This document shows positions 33,780-42,758 of a stretch of 64,000 nt of DNA, piece by piece. The notes under the pieces were generated by a model. The model made no database searches, was not told the DNA's origin, and saw only the letters and a list, made by a program, of their open reading frames with translations. Both the position numbers and the translations under genes were made by a program. Numbering within the stretch: position 1 is the first letter of the stretch; every line of letters begins with the position of its first letter. Origin of the DNA: Rhodoferax ferrireducens (lineage in GTDB: Bacteria > Pseudomonadota > Gammaproteobacteria > Burkholderiales > Burkholderiaceae_C); assembly GCA_002083775.1 (NCBI GenBank), contig MTEI01000012.1, positions 32,350-96,349 on the forward strand, given 5' to 3'.

Positions 33780-35981
33780 CTAGGACATATTCGCTTGTGC
33801 ATACTGTAGGTAAGTCACAGCAAAGTCCAGGTGGCCGTGCGCATTTTCAACCTCTGCAAGGCACGTCAGGGCGACCGGATCATGGGGTATGGCGCACAAA
33901 ATAACTTCACAAAACTCGGTGACTGCGCGCCAATGGTTGTTCATGACTTTTCCGTGTTTTTGGGAATCCATCGAGGCCGATGCCTTGCTGACCATCTGCT
34001 CCAACCTTTGGTAGGCCTGCGACAAGCTGATTCTTTTGCCGGTTTCAATGCCCAAACTCGGCTCCGGCGGTGAACCCCATTGCTCTGGCATATCTTGCAG
34101 CCAGGACTGGATGCACACACTCTGAGAATTTTCATCAATAGGATGCAAGCCTTTGGCAACCCAATGCAGCCAGATGCTTCGCAGTGCTTGGCCAAAATGG
34201 AAGACAAAGTGTTTTTCATCCATTAAAACAGATTGCTCTACCGCAGGACGCATCTTCAAACGCAATTCGTTTAACTCATGCAAATCTGAAGCCAAATTAA
34301 CTGCAATATCTATATATTTTTCGGGCGATGGTGCAACCCACTCTGGTCTGTTGATTTGATAAAGACCAGACTCTCCCATACGGCCTTGAGGCGCATTGCC
34401 TGCCATTGCAACCATAGGCACACCCATCCAAACCGTGTCGCAAGTCGTTGTGCCGCCGTTAAGGGGGAAAGGATCCAGGGCAATATCTATTTTGTGATAC
34501 GTTAAATATTGGTTAGCAGTATCTAGAGGAATTAAAATGAGTTGCTCTTGCGCAAAGCCAAGCTTGAGGCATCGGTCTATATACTTTTCTTTAAAATTAT
34601 CTTTGCCGAACCCCTTGCCTTCAATGAGGAGTTTCGATCTTGGCACCGACGTTAAAATTTCAAGCCATGTCAGCAGAACCTTGTCGGTAATCTTCCCCAA
34701 ATTGTTACAGGTGCCGAAAGTAACAAAGCCATTGTTGATTGCTGGTGTTGGTTGTGTTTTATATTTTGGCTGGTATCGCCATAACGGGTTCCGGCACATG
34801 GGCCTGTAAACTCCTGTACCAGTAGGCAGCCGGTAGAGCGTTTCAGTAAATATGGAATCAGTTCCAAATGGATTCATGAATTCATCAGAAATATAATAGT
34901 CAATGGCCGACAAACCCGTGGTTGCAATAAATCCCAGCCAGGACGCCTGCACGGGCGCTGGCTTATGCATCATGATATTCAAACCGTTGTGCCCCGTGTG
35001 CCCAGCCATGTCAATCAAGATATCAATCTTTCGGTCATGGATAGCGGCTATTTGCTCACGCAAAGACAGGCCAGACATGGTTATAAAGTGATCCACATGT
35101 CGCTTGACTCGTTCGGTCACATAGTCTTCTTTGGGGTACAAATAAAACGCAAAAACTTCAAACTGGCGCCGGTCCAGTTGTGCTAGCAGCCCCTCACAAA
35201 AATACATTACCGCATGGTTTCTAAAGTCTGGCGACAAAAAGCCAATTTTTAGCCGTTGCCAGGGTCCTTTGGGGTGATCTTCAAACTTGGGCCAATACGG
35301 TTTGATGGGTGTCTCAAACACTTGGGCGTATTCGCGGGCGGCTTGCGTGATACTGCGCGGATCAGTGTCTGGGTCGGCTAGCATAAAAAGCAGCCGGTTG
35401 GTATGGTTGGCTTCAAATTCTGGATAAATGGCTATGGCATCGACACTGTCTTGAATAGCTTGCTTGATCTGGCCTAATTCTCGGCGGTGTATGGCGCGTT
35501 GCGTTAGAGCAGACACTTTGTCAAACTTTTCTGTCGCCAGTTCAAAGGCTTTTTCAGCCGCCTCAAAGCCGCGTCCGTGCTGTTGCGTTTCGTAGCACAC
35601 CTGTGACAACTTGATCCAACTGATGGCTTTGTCAGGTCGCAAGGCGCACACTTTCTCCATCAGCTCATATGCTGGGATGTAGCGTGCGTGCTCAATCAGC
35701 GTGTTGGCGTAGTTGATGACCAGTTCTGCATCTTTCGGCCAAATCGCCATGCCGGCTTTAAAGGCCCGAAAAGCATCCTCAGTTTTGCCTAGTTGGTTCA
35801 GGGCGAAGCCCAAAACCCGGTGAACAAGCAAGTTGGCCGGATCTTTTCGTTGTATTTTTCTGGCCTCTTGTTGCACGCTTGCCCATTTCTGTGACGCAAA
35901 TGCAGCTTCCAATTTTTTTGTAGTGACCGAGCCCACGTTTCCACCCTTCAAGAAGTTGTCGACCTGCGCGGCGCGCTGCAT
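33780..35981 (-). CDS. TPR protein with O-GlcNAc-transferase-like (GT41) domain, candidate flagellin glycosyltransferase
   Basis: A 733-residue cytoplasmic protein. Residues about 20-200 are TPR-like helical repeats (LVHRVLGFALNQLGKTEDAF; ELVINYANTLIEHARYIPAY; AISWIKLSQVCYETQQHGRG). The middle is the OGT/SPINDLY catalytic region: LKIGFLSPDFRNHAVMYF, DILIDMAGHTGHNGLNIM, PVQASWLGFIATTGL, FVTFGTCNNLGKI, ALDPFPLNGGTTTCDTVWMG and GVPMVAMAG. These transferases put sugars on Ser/Thr of proteins. It lies directly beside the flagellin genes and after a sugar island, so flagellin is the likely acceptor. A GTG at residue 15 with a better ribosome-binding site is an alternative start. Confidence 0.85.
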   Translation of the reverse strand: MQRAAQVDNFLKGGNVGSVTTKKLEAAFASQKWASVQQEARKIQRKDPANLLVHRVLGFALNQLGKTEDAFRAFKAGMAIWPKDAELVINYANTLIEHARYIPAYELMEKVCALRPDKAISWIKLSQVCYETQQHGRGFEAAEKAFELATEKFDKVSALTQRAIHRRELGQIKQAIQDSVDAIAIYPEFEANHTNRLLFMLADPDTDPRSITQAAREYAQVFETPIKPYWPKFEDHPKGPWQRLKIGFLSPDFRNHAVMYFCEGLLAQLDRRQFEVFAFYLYPKEDYVTERVKRHVDHFITMSGLSLREQIAAIHDRKIDILIDMAGHTGHNGLNIMMHKPAPVQASWLGFIATTGLSAIDYYISDEFMNPFGTDSIFTETLYRLPTGTGVYRPMCRNPLWRYQPKYKTQPTPAINNGFVTFGTCNNLGKITDKVLLTWLEILTSVPRSKLLIEGKGFGKDNFKEKYIDRCLKLGFAQEQLILIPLDTANQYLTYHKIDIALDPFPLNGGTTTCDTVWMGVPMVAMAGNAPQGRMGESGLYQINRPEWVAPSPEKYIDIAVNLASDLHELNELRLKMRPAVEQSVLMDEKHFVFHFGQALRSIWLHWVAKGLHPIDENSQSVCIQSWLQDMPEQWGSPPEPSLGIETGKRISLSQAYQRLEQMVSKASASMDSQKHGKVMNNHWRAVTEFCEVILCAIPHDPVALTCLAEVENAHGHLDFAVTYLQYAQANMS

Positions 35982-36007
35982 GTGTCCCGGTTAATCTGAC
36001 GTCGCCA

Positions 36008-36041
36008 TAAAAATGGGCAAAGCAAGAAATGCTTTGCCCAT
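36008..36041 (-). terminator. Intrinsic terminator of fliC1
   Basis: On the minus strand ATGGGCAAAGC pairs perfectly with GCTTTGCCCAT around a 7-nt loop and is followed by TTTT. It lies 37 bp after the fliC1 stop and before the OGT-like gene, which is on the same strand. Confidence 0.88.
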
Positions 36042-36077
36042 CAGTACCAAGCATGACACTCGCCAGCCCTCAGCCAA

Positions 36078-37574
36078 TTACTGTAGCAGCGCCAGCACAC
36101 CCTGCGGAATCTGGTTGGCCTGTGCCACCATGGCGGTGCCGGCCTGCTGCAGAATCTGCGCCCGAGACAGGTTGGCTGTTTCAAGCGCAAAGTCCGCATC
36201 CTGAATCCGGCTGCGCGAGGCAGACAAATTCTCAGAGGTAATATTCAGGCTGGCAATGCTGGTCTCAAACCGTGATTGCAGCGCACCCAAGCTGGCGCGT
36301 TCACCATTGATGTACGCCAATGCAGAGTCCACCGTTTTGAGTGCATCTGTCGCTTTGGCAAAAGTGGTCACGTCAATCTCGGACACTTTTTTGAGTGTTG
36401 AGCCCACGTCAGTAAACGCGTTGCTGGACGTCACATCTGCGCCAAAACTCTTTTCAGAGTCTAGGCTGATGTATCCGCTCACGATTGAGGCAGAAGCTTC
36501 CGTGTTGGCCGCTATCGCTTGCGTAGAACCTGCCGTAGACACGGTGCCATCAGTTGCAACATAGAGCTTCTGAACCACGACACTGGCGGCGTTGGACACC
36601 GCTGTATCGCCCACCAGGATGTTGTTACCCGTCTCGTTCGACAAGGTGATCGCAGTTTTGTCTGCGTTCAGCGATGCCGTGACACCGGTCTTGGAGGTGC
36701 GATCATTGATGGCCGCCACTGCACCGGCCAAGCCCTCAGAACCCGTGGCTCCCGTGATGGTGAACGACAAGGTTTCCAGCGTGTCGTTGTTCGACGCCAG
36801 CGTCAGCGAATAGGACCCTGCCGACGTGAAGCTGATCGAAACATCGGTGCGGGCTGTCGCCGTGACACCGGTATTGGCTGATTGCGCGTTGATGTCGGTC
36901 GCAATGGTTTTGGCGGATGCGTCTGAACTGATGGAGATGCTCTTAGAGCCCAGGTAGCCGTTTATGGCGATGGTGCCCGCAGCGACGCCGTTGCTACCGG
37001 TTGCTGCCGTTGCAGTGGTGACTGCGGCTGCTGCTGCTGCCCCGCTTGCTACCACCTGGTTGTTGCCGTACACGTTGGTACGCAAATTGGCAGTGGCAGC
37101 CACGATCGTCTGGTTGGCGTTGGCACCCACTTGGAACTGCTGTGTGCCAAAGGAGCCATCCAACAATTTTTGACCGTTAAATTCGGTCGTTTGCGAGATG
37201 CGGTCCAGTTCACTGATCAGTTGTGCCACCTCTTTGTTCAACGCTTGGCGGTCGCTGGCGCTGTTGCTGGCGTTGGCGGACTGCACGGCCAGCTCCCGCA
37301 CGCGCTGCAGTATGTTGCTGGACGAGCTTAGCGCGCCTTCAGCGGTTTGCGCCAGGGAAATGCCGTCATTGGCGTTACGCGCGGCTTGGTTCAGGCCTCT
37401 GATCTGGCTGGTGAAGCGTTCTGAAATCGCCAAGCCGGCGGCATCGTCTTTGGCGCTGTTGATGCGCAAGCCCGACGAAATACGCTGGATCGATGTTGCC
37501 AACGCGCCTTGGCTGGCTCCCAGGTTACGCTGGGCTGTCAGGGAACTGACATTGGTGTTGATGGTTGCTGCCAT
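36078..37574 (-). CDS. fliC1: Flagellin (copy 1)
   Basis: Filament subunit, 498 residues. The conserved D0/D1 N-terminus is [20 protein letters not shown], with [20 protein letters not shown] and [14 protein letters not shown]. The C-terminus has [20 protein letters not shown] and ends [11 protein letters not shown]. The central domain (about 170-400) is Ser/Thr/Ala-rich, with many possible O-glycosylation sites and a poly-Ala stretch. It is nearly identical to the flagellin encoded head-to-head at 37921; differences include SSSSNILQ versus KASGDILQ and residues near the C-terminal D1 helix. A sigma-28-like promoter lies upstream. Confidence 0.97.
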   Translation of the reverse strand: MAATINTNVSSLTAQRNLGASQGALATSIQRISSGLRINSAKDDAAGLAISERFTSQIRGLNQAARNANDGISLAQTAEGALSSSSNILQRVRELAVQSANASNSASDRQALNKEVAQLISELDRISQTTEFNGQKLLDGSFGTQQFQVGANANQTIVAATANLRTNVYGNNQVVASGAAAAAAVTTATAATGSNGVAAGTIAINGYLGSKSISISSDASAKTIATDINAQSANTGVTATARTDVSISFTSAGSYSLTLASNNDTLETLSFTITGATGSEGLAGAVAAINDRTSKTGVTASLNADKTAITLSNETGNNILVGDTAVSNAASVVVQKLYVATDGTVSTAGSTQAIAANTEASASIVSGYISLDSEKSFGADVTSSNAFTDVGSTLKKVSEIDVTTFAKATDALKTVDSALAYINGERASLGALQSRFETSIASLNITSENLSASRSRIQDADFALETANLSRAQILQQAGTAMVAQANQIPQGVLALLQ

Positions 37575-37630
37575 GGTAAAAACTCCTTCAAGGTTGACGT
37601 TTAACGTTTCCTCTTGCCCAACCTTGAATC

Positions 37631-37657
37631 AGTTCGGCTCACTTTGAAGAAACGATG
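37631..37657 (-). promoter_or_regulatory. Sigma-28-like promoter of fliC1
   Basis: On the minus strand: CATCGTTT, 11-nt spacer, GCCGAACT. GTTT and GCCGA match the FliA consensus. The start would be near 37624, a leader of about 50 nt to the ATG at 37574. The match is weaker than for fliC2. Confidence 0.6.
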
Positions 37658-37765
37658 TCTGGATTTTGAAGATCAGCCGCAGCGGCATAGCTTGGATAAA
37701 CAGCTAAAAAAATAGCCAAATCAACGCTTTGATCCAGCCATGCCGATTTTTTGTGGGACTTGCCC

Positions 37766-37792
37766 TCAAGTTTGTGTCGATGTCTCCGAAAA
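37766..37792 (+). promoter_or_regulatory. Sigma-28-like promoter of fliC2
   Basis: TCAAGTTT (exact -35), 11-nt spacer, TCCGAAAA (six of eight at the -10). The expected start is near 37800, a leader of about 120 nt to ATG 37921. The whole 37575-37920 gap between the flagellin starts holds only the two promoters and leaders; I see no gene there. Confidence 0.78.
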
Positions 37793-37920
37793 CACTTACA
37801 ACGGCACAAAGGGTAGTCCACCGCACTCGATGCAAAATGCAAAAGGTTTAGTGGCAAATTTATTGACAGCCGTGGTTGGCGGTAACGCCAAATTCAGTCA
37901 ACTTTTTTAGGAGTTTTACC

Positions 37921-39417
37921 ATGGCAGCAACCATCAACACCAATGTCAGTTCCCTGACAGCCCAACGTAATTTGGGTGCAAGCCAGGGCGCATTGGCAAC
38001 ATCGATCCAGCGTATTTCGTCGGGCTTGCGCATCAACAGCGCCAAAGATGATGCTGCTGGCTTGGCAATTTCAGAGCGTTTTACGGGTCAAATTCGTGGC
38101 CTGAACCAGGCGGTGCGCAATGCCAACGATGGCATCTCTTTGGCGCAAACCGCTGAGGGCGCGCTCAAAGCCTCTGGCGACATCTTGCAGCGTGTGCGTG
38201 AACTGGCCGTGCAGTCTGCCAACGCCAGCAACAGCGCCAGCGACCGCCAAGCCATCAACAAAGAGGTGTCGCAGCTGGTCAGCGAGCTGGATCGCATCTC
38301 GCAAACGACCGAATTTAACGGTCAAAAACTGTTGGATGGCTCCTTTGGTACGCAGCAGTTCCAAGTGGGCGCCAACGCCAACCAGACGATCGTGGCTGCC
38401 ACTGCCAATTTGCGCGCCAACGTGTATGGCAACAACCAGGTGGTAGCAAGCGGGGCAGCAGCAGCAGCAGCAGTCACCACTGCAACGGCAGCTACCGGTT
38501 CCAACGGAGTCGCAGCGGGCACGATCGCCATCAACGGCTACTTGGGCTCTAAGAGCATCTCCATTAGTTCAGACGCATCCGCCAAAACCATTGCGACCAA
38601 CATCAACGCGCAATCAGCCAATACCGGTGTTACGGCTACTGCGCGAACTGATGTGTCTCTCAGCTTTACTTCCGCAGGTGCTTATTCACTGACCCTGGCT
38701 TCGACCAACGACACGCTGGAAACCGTATCTTTCTCCATCACGGCGGCCACAGGTTCTGAGGGTTTGTCAAGCGCAGTGGCAGCCATCAACGACCGCTCCT
38801 CCAAGACCGGTATCACGGCATCATTAAACGAGGGAAAAACTGCCATCACCTTGTCGAACGAGACGGGCAACAACATCCTAGTGGGCGATACAGCTGTGTC
38901 CAACGCCGCCAGTGTCGTGGTTCAGAAGCTTTATGTTGCAACCAATGGCACCGTATCTACGGCGGGTTCTACGCAAGCGATAGCTGCCAACACGGAAGCT
39001 TCTGCCTCTATCGTGAGCGGCTACATCAGCCTGGACTCTGAAAAAAGTTTTGGTGCGGATGTGGATACCAGCAATGCGTTTACTGATGCAGCATCTACCC
39101 TCAAAAAGGTATCTGATCTGGACGTAACAACATTTGCCAAAGCGACCGATGCCTTGAAAACTGTGGATGCTGCGTTGGCGTACATCAACGGTGAGCGAGC
39201 CAGTTTGGGCGCTTTGCAGTCCCGGTTTGAGACCTCGGTTAACAACTTGCAGGTGACTTCAGAGAACTTATCTGCGTCACGCAGCCGGATTTTGGACGCA
39301 GACTTTGCCTCAGAAACTGCAAACTTGAGCCGCGCGCAGATTCTGCAGCAGGCCGGTACCGCCATGGTCGCTCAGGCTAATCAGTTGCCGCAGGGTGTGC
39401 TGGCTCTGTTGCGGTAA
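37921..39417 (+). CDS. fliC2: Flagellin (copy 2)
   Basis: Second filament subunit, also 498 residues, starting at ATG 37921 with AGGAG 8 nt upstream. The D0/D1 ends match copy 1 (same [20 protein letters not shown] start; [20 protein letters not shown] and [12 protein letters not shown] at the end). The central domain is almost the same as copy 1, with scattered substitutions (IATNINAQ for [17 protein letters not shown] for SLNADKTAI). The two genes are head-to-head and form an inverted repeat of about 1.5 kb. fliD, fliS and fliT follow on the same strand. Confidence 0.97.
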   Translation: MAATINTNVSSLTAQRNLGASQGALATSIQRISSGLRINSAKDDAAGLAISERFTGQIRGLNQAVRNANDGISLAQTAEGALKASGDILQRVRELAVQSANASNSASDRQAINKEVSQLVSELDRISQTTEFNGQKLLDGSFGTQQFQVGANANQTIVAATANLRANVYGNNQVVASGAAAAAAVTTATAATGSNGVAAGTIAINGYLGSKSISISSDASAKTIATNINAQSANTGVTATARTDVSLSFTSAGAYSLTLASTNDTLETVSFSITAATGSEGLSSAVAAINDRSSKTGITASLNEGKTAITLSNETGNNILVGDTAVSNAASVVVQKLYVATNGTVSTAGSTQAIAANTEASASIVSGYISLDSEKSFGADVDTSNAFTDAASTLKKVSDLDVTTFAKATDALKTVDAALAYINGERASLGALQSRFETSVNNLQVTSENLSASRSRILDADFASETANLSRAQILQQAGTAMVAQANQLPQGVLALLR

Positions 39418-39466
39418 GTTGATAAATTTTCTGGCCTCAAAGCTGGTTTTGATTGGGGCTTGAAGG

Positions 39467-39496
39467 CGGCGGCGGGTAAACCTGCCGCCGTTGTTC
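39467..39496 (+). terminator. Probable terminator of fliC2
   Basis: CGGCGGCGGG, loop TAAA, CCTGCCGCCG forms a 10-pair stem with one G-T pair, followed by TTGTTC. It lies 50 bp after the fliC2 stop. The T-run is short, so termination may be partial. Confidence 0.65.
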
Positions 39497-39606
39497 GTTG
39501 TGGCTAAGTGTTATCAATATCGTCGGGTTTGCGGGTCTTTTCATGTGCTAAGACAGTGCTACGGACAACATAATGGGGCATCGTCAGACAGACAGGAGTG
39601 TGTGAG

Positions 39607-40989
39607 ATGGCAACAATATCTTCGGTGGGTATAGGCAGCGGTCTGGATGTCAAGTCCATTGTGTCGCAGTTGGTGGCGCTGGAAAAACAGCCTTTGTCTG
39701 GGCTACAGGTCAAAGCTGCCACCATCAACACCAGAATATCGGCTTTTGGGCAGGTGAAGTCTTTGGTGTCTGCATTGTCTGGTGCGGCGGGCACGCTCAA
39801 CAGCCTGACCACTTGGAACGCAGTCACCGCCAGTTCCTCAAACACCACCGGTGTCACAGCCTCTGCGGTGGGGGGCACGCAGTCCAACGCGTTTACCTTT
39901 CAGGTCACTGCGCTGGCTGCAGCGCAAAGCTATGCCTCGCAGGCCTTGCCTTTGCCGGCGGGTACTGCGATTGGCTCAGGAGGTACCCTGAACATCACGA
40001 TGGCTGGGGCCACATCACCTGTAGAAATCGAGGTGGCCGCCACAGACTCGGTATCAGACATTGCCAGCAAAATCAACGGTTCAGACGCTGGGGTCACGGC
40101 TGCGGTTCTCAACGACGCATCCGGCGAGCGTCTGCTGCTGCGCTCCAAAACCACCGGCGTGGCCAACGGCTTTACGGTAACCGTTACCGACAACGATCTC
40201 GACAATGCGAACGATGCGGGTTTGTCCAAACTGGTGTTTGGTGCCTCGACCGTGACTGCAGTGGACGCGGCTGGCACCATCAATGGCAGCATCAACGTCA
40301 CTTCTGCCACCAACACATTCAGCGACGTGGTGTCAGGTGTGACGCTGACCGCCAAAGAGGTCATGACCTCTGCCGCAGACATTACCGTGGGGCCGGACCG
40401 TGCGGCGGTCACAAGCGCGGTAGATGCGTTTGTGAAGGCCTACAACGATATCAATTCCACGCTGCAAGAGCTCACCAAATACGACGCGGGCACCAAGTCT
40501 GCGGGCCTGCTGCAGGGCGACACTACCGCAATCAGTTTGCAAAACGCCATACGGGGGGTGTTGCAGTCCACCACCAGCGGCTCTGCTTACGCGCGCCTGG
40601 CCGATGTGGGCATTACTGCGGCGCTGGGGGGGGCTTTGTCGGTGGACAGCACAAAGTTCAACGCTGCGCTGGACAACGGCGACGAGGTTAAAAACCTGTT
40701 CACCATTGACAACAGCAACACGCTGACCAATGGCTTTGCGCTCAAGTTCAAAACCTTTTCGGAAGGCTTGTTGGCGACAGACGGCTTTTTCAGCAGCAAA
40801 GACGCGTCGTTAAAACGTTCGCTTGATGCCAACGCCAAAGATCAAACGCGCTTGAACGAAAAAGTTGCCCGTGTAGAGGCCGCACTGAATCGTCGCTACA
40901 GTGCGCTTGACGCGCAGATGGCTAGCTTGAGCGCGCTCAATGCCTATGTGACGCAGCAGGTCACCTTGTGGAACAAGAGCACAGGCTGA
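39607..40989 (+). CDS. fliD: Flagellar filament cap protein FliD (HAP2)
   Basis: Cap at the filament tip that folds flagellin monomers. The start at ATG 39607 (AGGAG about 10 nt upstream) gives 460 residues. The N-terminus is ISSVGIGSGLDVKSIVSQLV followed by ALEKQPL, the FliD hallmark. The C-terminal FliD domain has VDAFVKAYNDINSTLQELTK and ends LNAYVTQQVTLWNKSTG. I found no convincing sigma-28 site in the 189 bp upstream apart from the fliC2 terminator region. Confidence 0.96.
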   Translation: MATISSVGIGSGLDVKSIVSQLVALEKQPLSGLQVKAATINTRISAFGQVKSLVSALSGAAGTLNSLTTWNAVTASSSNTTGVTASAVGGTQSNAFTFQVTALAAAQSYASQALPLPAGTAIGSGGTLNITMAGATSPVEIEVAATDSVSDIASKINGSDAGVTAAVLNDASGERLLLRSKTTGVANGFTVTVTDNDLDNANDAGLSKLVFGASTVTAVDAAGTINGSINVTSATNTFSDVVSGVTLTAKEVMTSAADITVGPDRAAVTSAVDAFVKAYNDINSTLQELTKYDAGTKSAGLLQGDTTAISLQNAIRGVLQSTTSGSAYARLADVGITAALGGALSVDSTKFNAALDNGDEVKNLFTIDNSNTLTNGFALKFKTFSEGLLATDGFFSSKDASLKRSLDANAKDQTRLNEKVARVEAALNRRYSALDAQMASLSALNAYVTQQVTLWNKSTG

Positions 40990-41049
40990 TAAAGTGCCAA
41001 AAGACGGGTTTACGCAGGTTTCAATACGGTTTGAATTTTGACGAAAGGC

Positions 41050-41076
41050 TTGATTTAGCATGGTAGATGCCGATAA
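41050..41076 (+). promoter_or_regulatory. Sigma-28-like promoter of fliST
   Basis: TTGATTTA, 11-nt spacer, then GCCGATAA, an exact FliA -10. The -35 is poor (four of eight). The start would be near 41084, which makes the fliS ATG at 41105 the usable one and excludes the ATG at 41060. Confidence 0.6.
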
Positions 41077-41104
41077 AGAAAACATAGCTTCAAGGAATTC
41101 AACC

Positions 41105-41515
41105 ATGTTTACATCCGTCAATGCCAGGTCTGCCAACGCTTATAAAAAGGTCAGCGTGGAGGCCGGTGTCACCCAGGCCGATCCTCACAAGCTCGTGGAA
41201 ATGTTGTTTGAGGGATTGCTCGCCAATGTGGGTTCTGCGCGTGCTGCTCTTGCTCGGGGCGATGTCAAAGCCAAATGCCAGAACGTGGTGACCGCCGTTC
41301 GCATTCTTGAAGAAGGCCTCAAGGGCGCTTTGAATGTGGCCGAGGGGGGTGAGCTGGCAGCCAATTTACTGAGGCTGTACGACTACGCCATTTTGCGGCT
41401 GACTCAAGCCAATGTTCGCAACGACGATGCACTTTTGAAAGAAGTGATCGATGTGATGATGCCAATTGCCGATGGCTGGAAGCAGATGGGCGAACAAGTC
41501 GGGCTGCGGCATTGA
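41105..41515 (+). CDS. fliS: Flagellin export chaperone FliS
   Basis: Binds flagellin in the cytosol and keeps it unpolymerised. The start at ATG 41105 (AAGGA 8 nt upstream) gives 136 residues: MFTSVNARSANAYKKVSVEA, then the FliS core PHKLVEMLFEGLLANV and LAANLLRLYDYAILRLTQAN. A longer frame from 41060 would begin upstream of the predicted transcription start. fliT follows 23 bp later. A decayed second copy of part of this gene lies at 44074. Confidence 0.95.
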   Translation: MFTSVNARSANAYKKVSVEAGVTQADPHKLVEMLFEGLLANVGSARAALARGDVKAKCQNVVTAVRILEEGLKGALNVAEGGELAANLLRLYDYAILRLTQANVRNDDALLKEVIDVMMPIADGWKQMGEQVGLRH

Positions 41516-41538
41516 TGCGCACGTCAATGGAGCCAGAC

Positions 41539-41838
41539 ATGTCACAACAACTCATCGACTATTACAAAGCCATCGAAGACAGCAGCGCCCGCATGTTGGA
41601 CGCTGCCCGGGTGGAAGACTGGGAGCAGGTGGTGCGCTTTGAAGGCGCCTGCGCCGTGCTGATTGAGCAGCTGCGCGACCGGGCTTCACAAGAGCAGTTG
41701 CTGCCCGAGCAGCGCGCCGAAAAGACCCGCATCATGCAGCGTATTCTGAACAACGATGCGCAAATCCGCTACCTGGCTGAGCCGTGGCTGATGCACTGCG
41801 AACAAAACTTGGAAGGTCAGCGGCAGTATCTGCATTGA
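41539..41838 (+). CDS. fliT: Flagellar chaperone FliT
   Basis: Short helical chaperone for FliD, which in enterics also inhibits FlhDC. The start at ATG 41539 (GGAG upstream) gives 99 residues. It shows IDYYKAIEDSSARMLDAARV and VRFEGACAVLIEQLR, with a C-terminus EPWLMHCEQNLEGQRQYLH. Size and the position after fliS support the call. The last 90 nt are duplicated about 2.4 kb downstream (44180-44275). Confidence 0.88.
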   Translation: MSQQLIDYYKAIEDSSARMLDAARVEDWEQVVRFEGACAVLIEQLRDRASQEQLLPEQRAEKTRIMQRILNNDAQIRYLAEPWLMHCEQNLEGQRQYLH

Positions 41839-41851
41839 TTCGGATACTATG

Positions 41852-41902
41852 AAATATATAGCTTCCAGCCCTTTATATATAAGGACTGGAAGCTATTTTT
41901 AT
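41852..41902. repeat. Palindromic repeat copy B, also a terminator after fliT
   Basis: ATAGCTTCCAGCCCTT, a short A+T loop, AAGGACTGGAAGCTAT, then TTTTTAT: a long stem followed by a T-run, ideal as the fliST terminator. It belongs to the same family as 19606-19654, 44291-44340 and 50376-50420. The reverse complement reads ATAAAAATAGCTTCCAGTCC. Confidence 0.85.
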
Positions 41903-41935
41903 GGTGGCTGATATTGCACCAATAGTGGGCCCAAC

Positions 41936-42258
41936 TTAACGGCCTTGCTTGAAGATTGCCAGCGCCCGCTCCAAGATGTACCTGTCAGAGACATCCTTGT
42001 CGCGAACGGTTTGCTTGGTGCGCAGTAGCCCCTCCAGACTGACGGTGCGAACCGGGATACCCTCCATATCGACGGTGATGGCAAACGTTTTCGGGGTGTC
42101 GTAGGTTTCACCGCATGCATTGAGCATGATGTCGACCAGAAAAGCGTCCGCCACCCGTATGTTGTCGCCCTCTGTGAACCATGCCGGTTCAATGACTGAA
42201 TGAGCGCTTTCAAGTCATTCAGCGACGCTGGCCTACAGAACTGTTGTGTTTCGTTCAT
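41936..42258 (-). pseudogene. Nucleotidyltransferase-family gene with internal deletion and frameshift
   Basis: The first frame, from ATG 42258, reads MNETQQFCRPASLNDLKALI, the usual start of small nucleotidyltransferases of about 150-170 residues. The end, in another frame from about 42190, reads PAWFTEGDNIRVADAFLVDI, then GIPVRTVSLEGLLRTKQT and a KDVSDRYILERAL tail typical of the same family. The middle, which should hold the GG...DxD active site (about 50-60 residues), is missing and the frame changes at the join. The product cannot be functional. It overlaps the upstream small ORF by 26 bp, which suggests a former two-gene module. Confidence 0.7.
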
Positions 42259-42484
42259 TTTTTCGCTCTTGTGCCACTTGCGCCATCCCGCTGGCCAAGC
42301 AGTCAAGTTGATGCTGGTTGGCTTGTGCATGGGTCATGAACCGGTACACCCCTTTGGGAATGAACGTCGTGCTGCCAGTGGGTAGCCGATGTATCTCGTC
42401 GTTGAAACGTGCGCCTTGCAACAGCAATTCGCCAGACGCCACAAGGCCTATCTGTCGCTCGGTGCGCTGGCCGATGGTTCTCAT
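42233..42484 (-). CDS. Small protein of unknown function upstream of the broken nucleotidyltransferase
   Basis: An 83-residue product from ATG 42484 with a good ribosome-binding site (AGGAG, spacing about 8). The sequence is RTIGQRTERQIGLVASGELL, then ARFNDEIHRLPTGSTTFIPK and GVYRFMTHAQANQHQLDCLA, ending in charged residues. I recognise no domain. It may be the partner of the nucleotidyltransferase, whose start lies inside it. The 42485-42758 stretch upstream holds no gene I can support. Confidence 0.55.
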   Translation of the reverse strand: MRTIGQRTERQIGLVASGELLLQGARFNDEIHRLPTGSTTFIPKGVYRFMTHAQANQHQLDCLASGMAQVAQERKNERNTTVL

Positions 42485-42758
42485 GCGTTGGTCTCCTGTG
42501 AAAGTGGGTATTGGCTGCAAGTATATGAATGGCGTGTGGCTTGGGCCGTGTGCTGTCTTTATGAAGGAAGCCATGGCCACCCGTCTGTACTGGCCAATGT
42601 GCCCTGGCCGTTGGACAGCCGGTTTCAGATCTGGCGGCGGCGGGGCGTCCGGCCCCGTCAAAGGTGCGCTTCAAGCTGTTCAAGCTGGACCGTTGCCTGG
42701 TGCGCGGTGAGTTGGGTAGCTTGTCAGCCGCCGACTAGCAGGCGGTGCAAGCAGGGCC

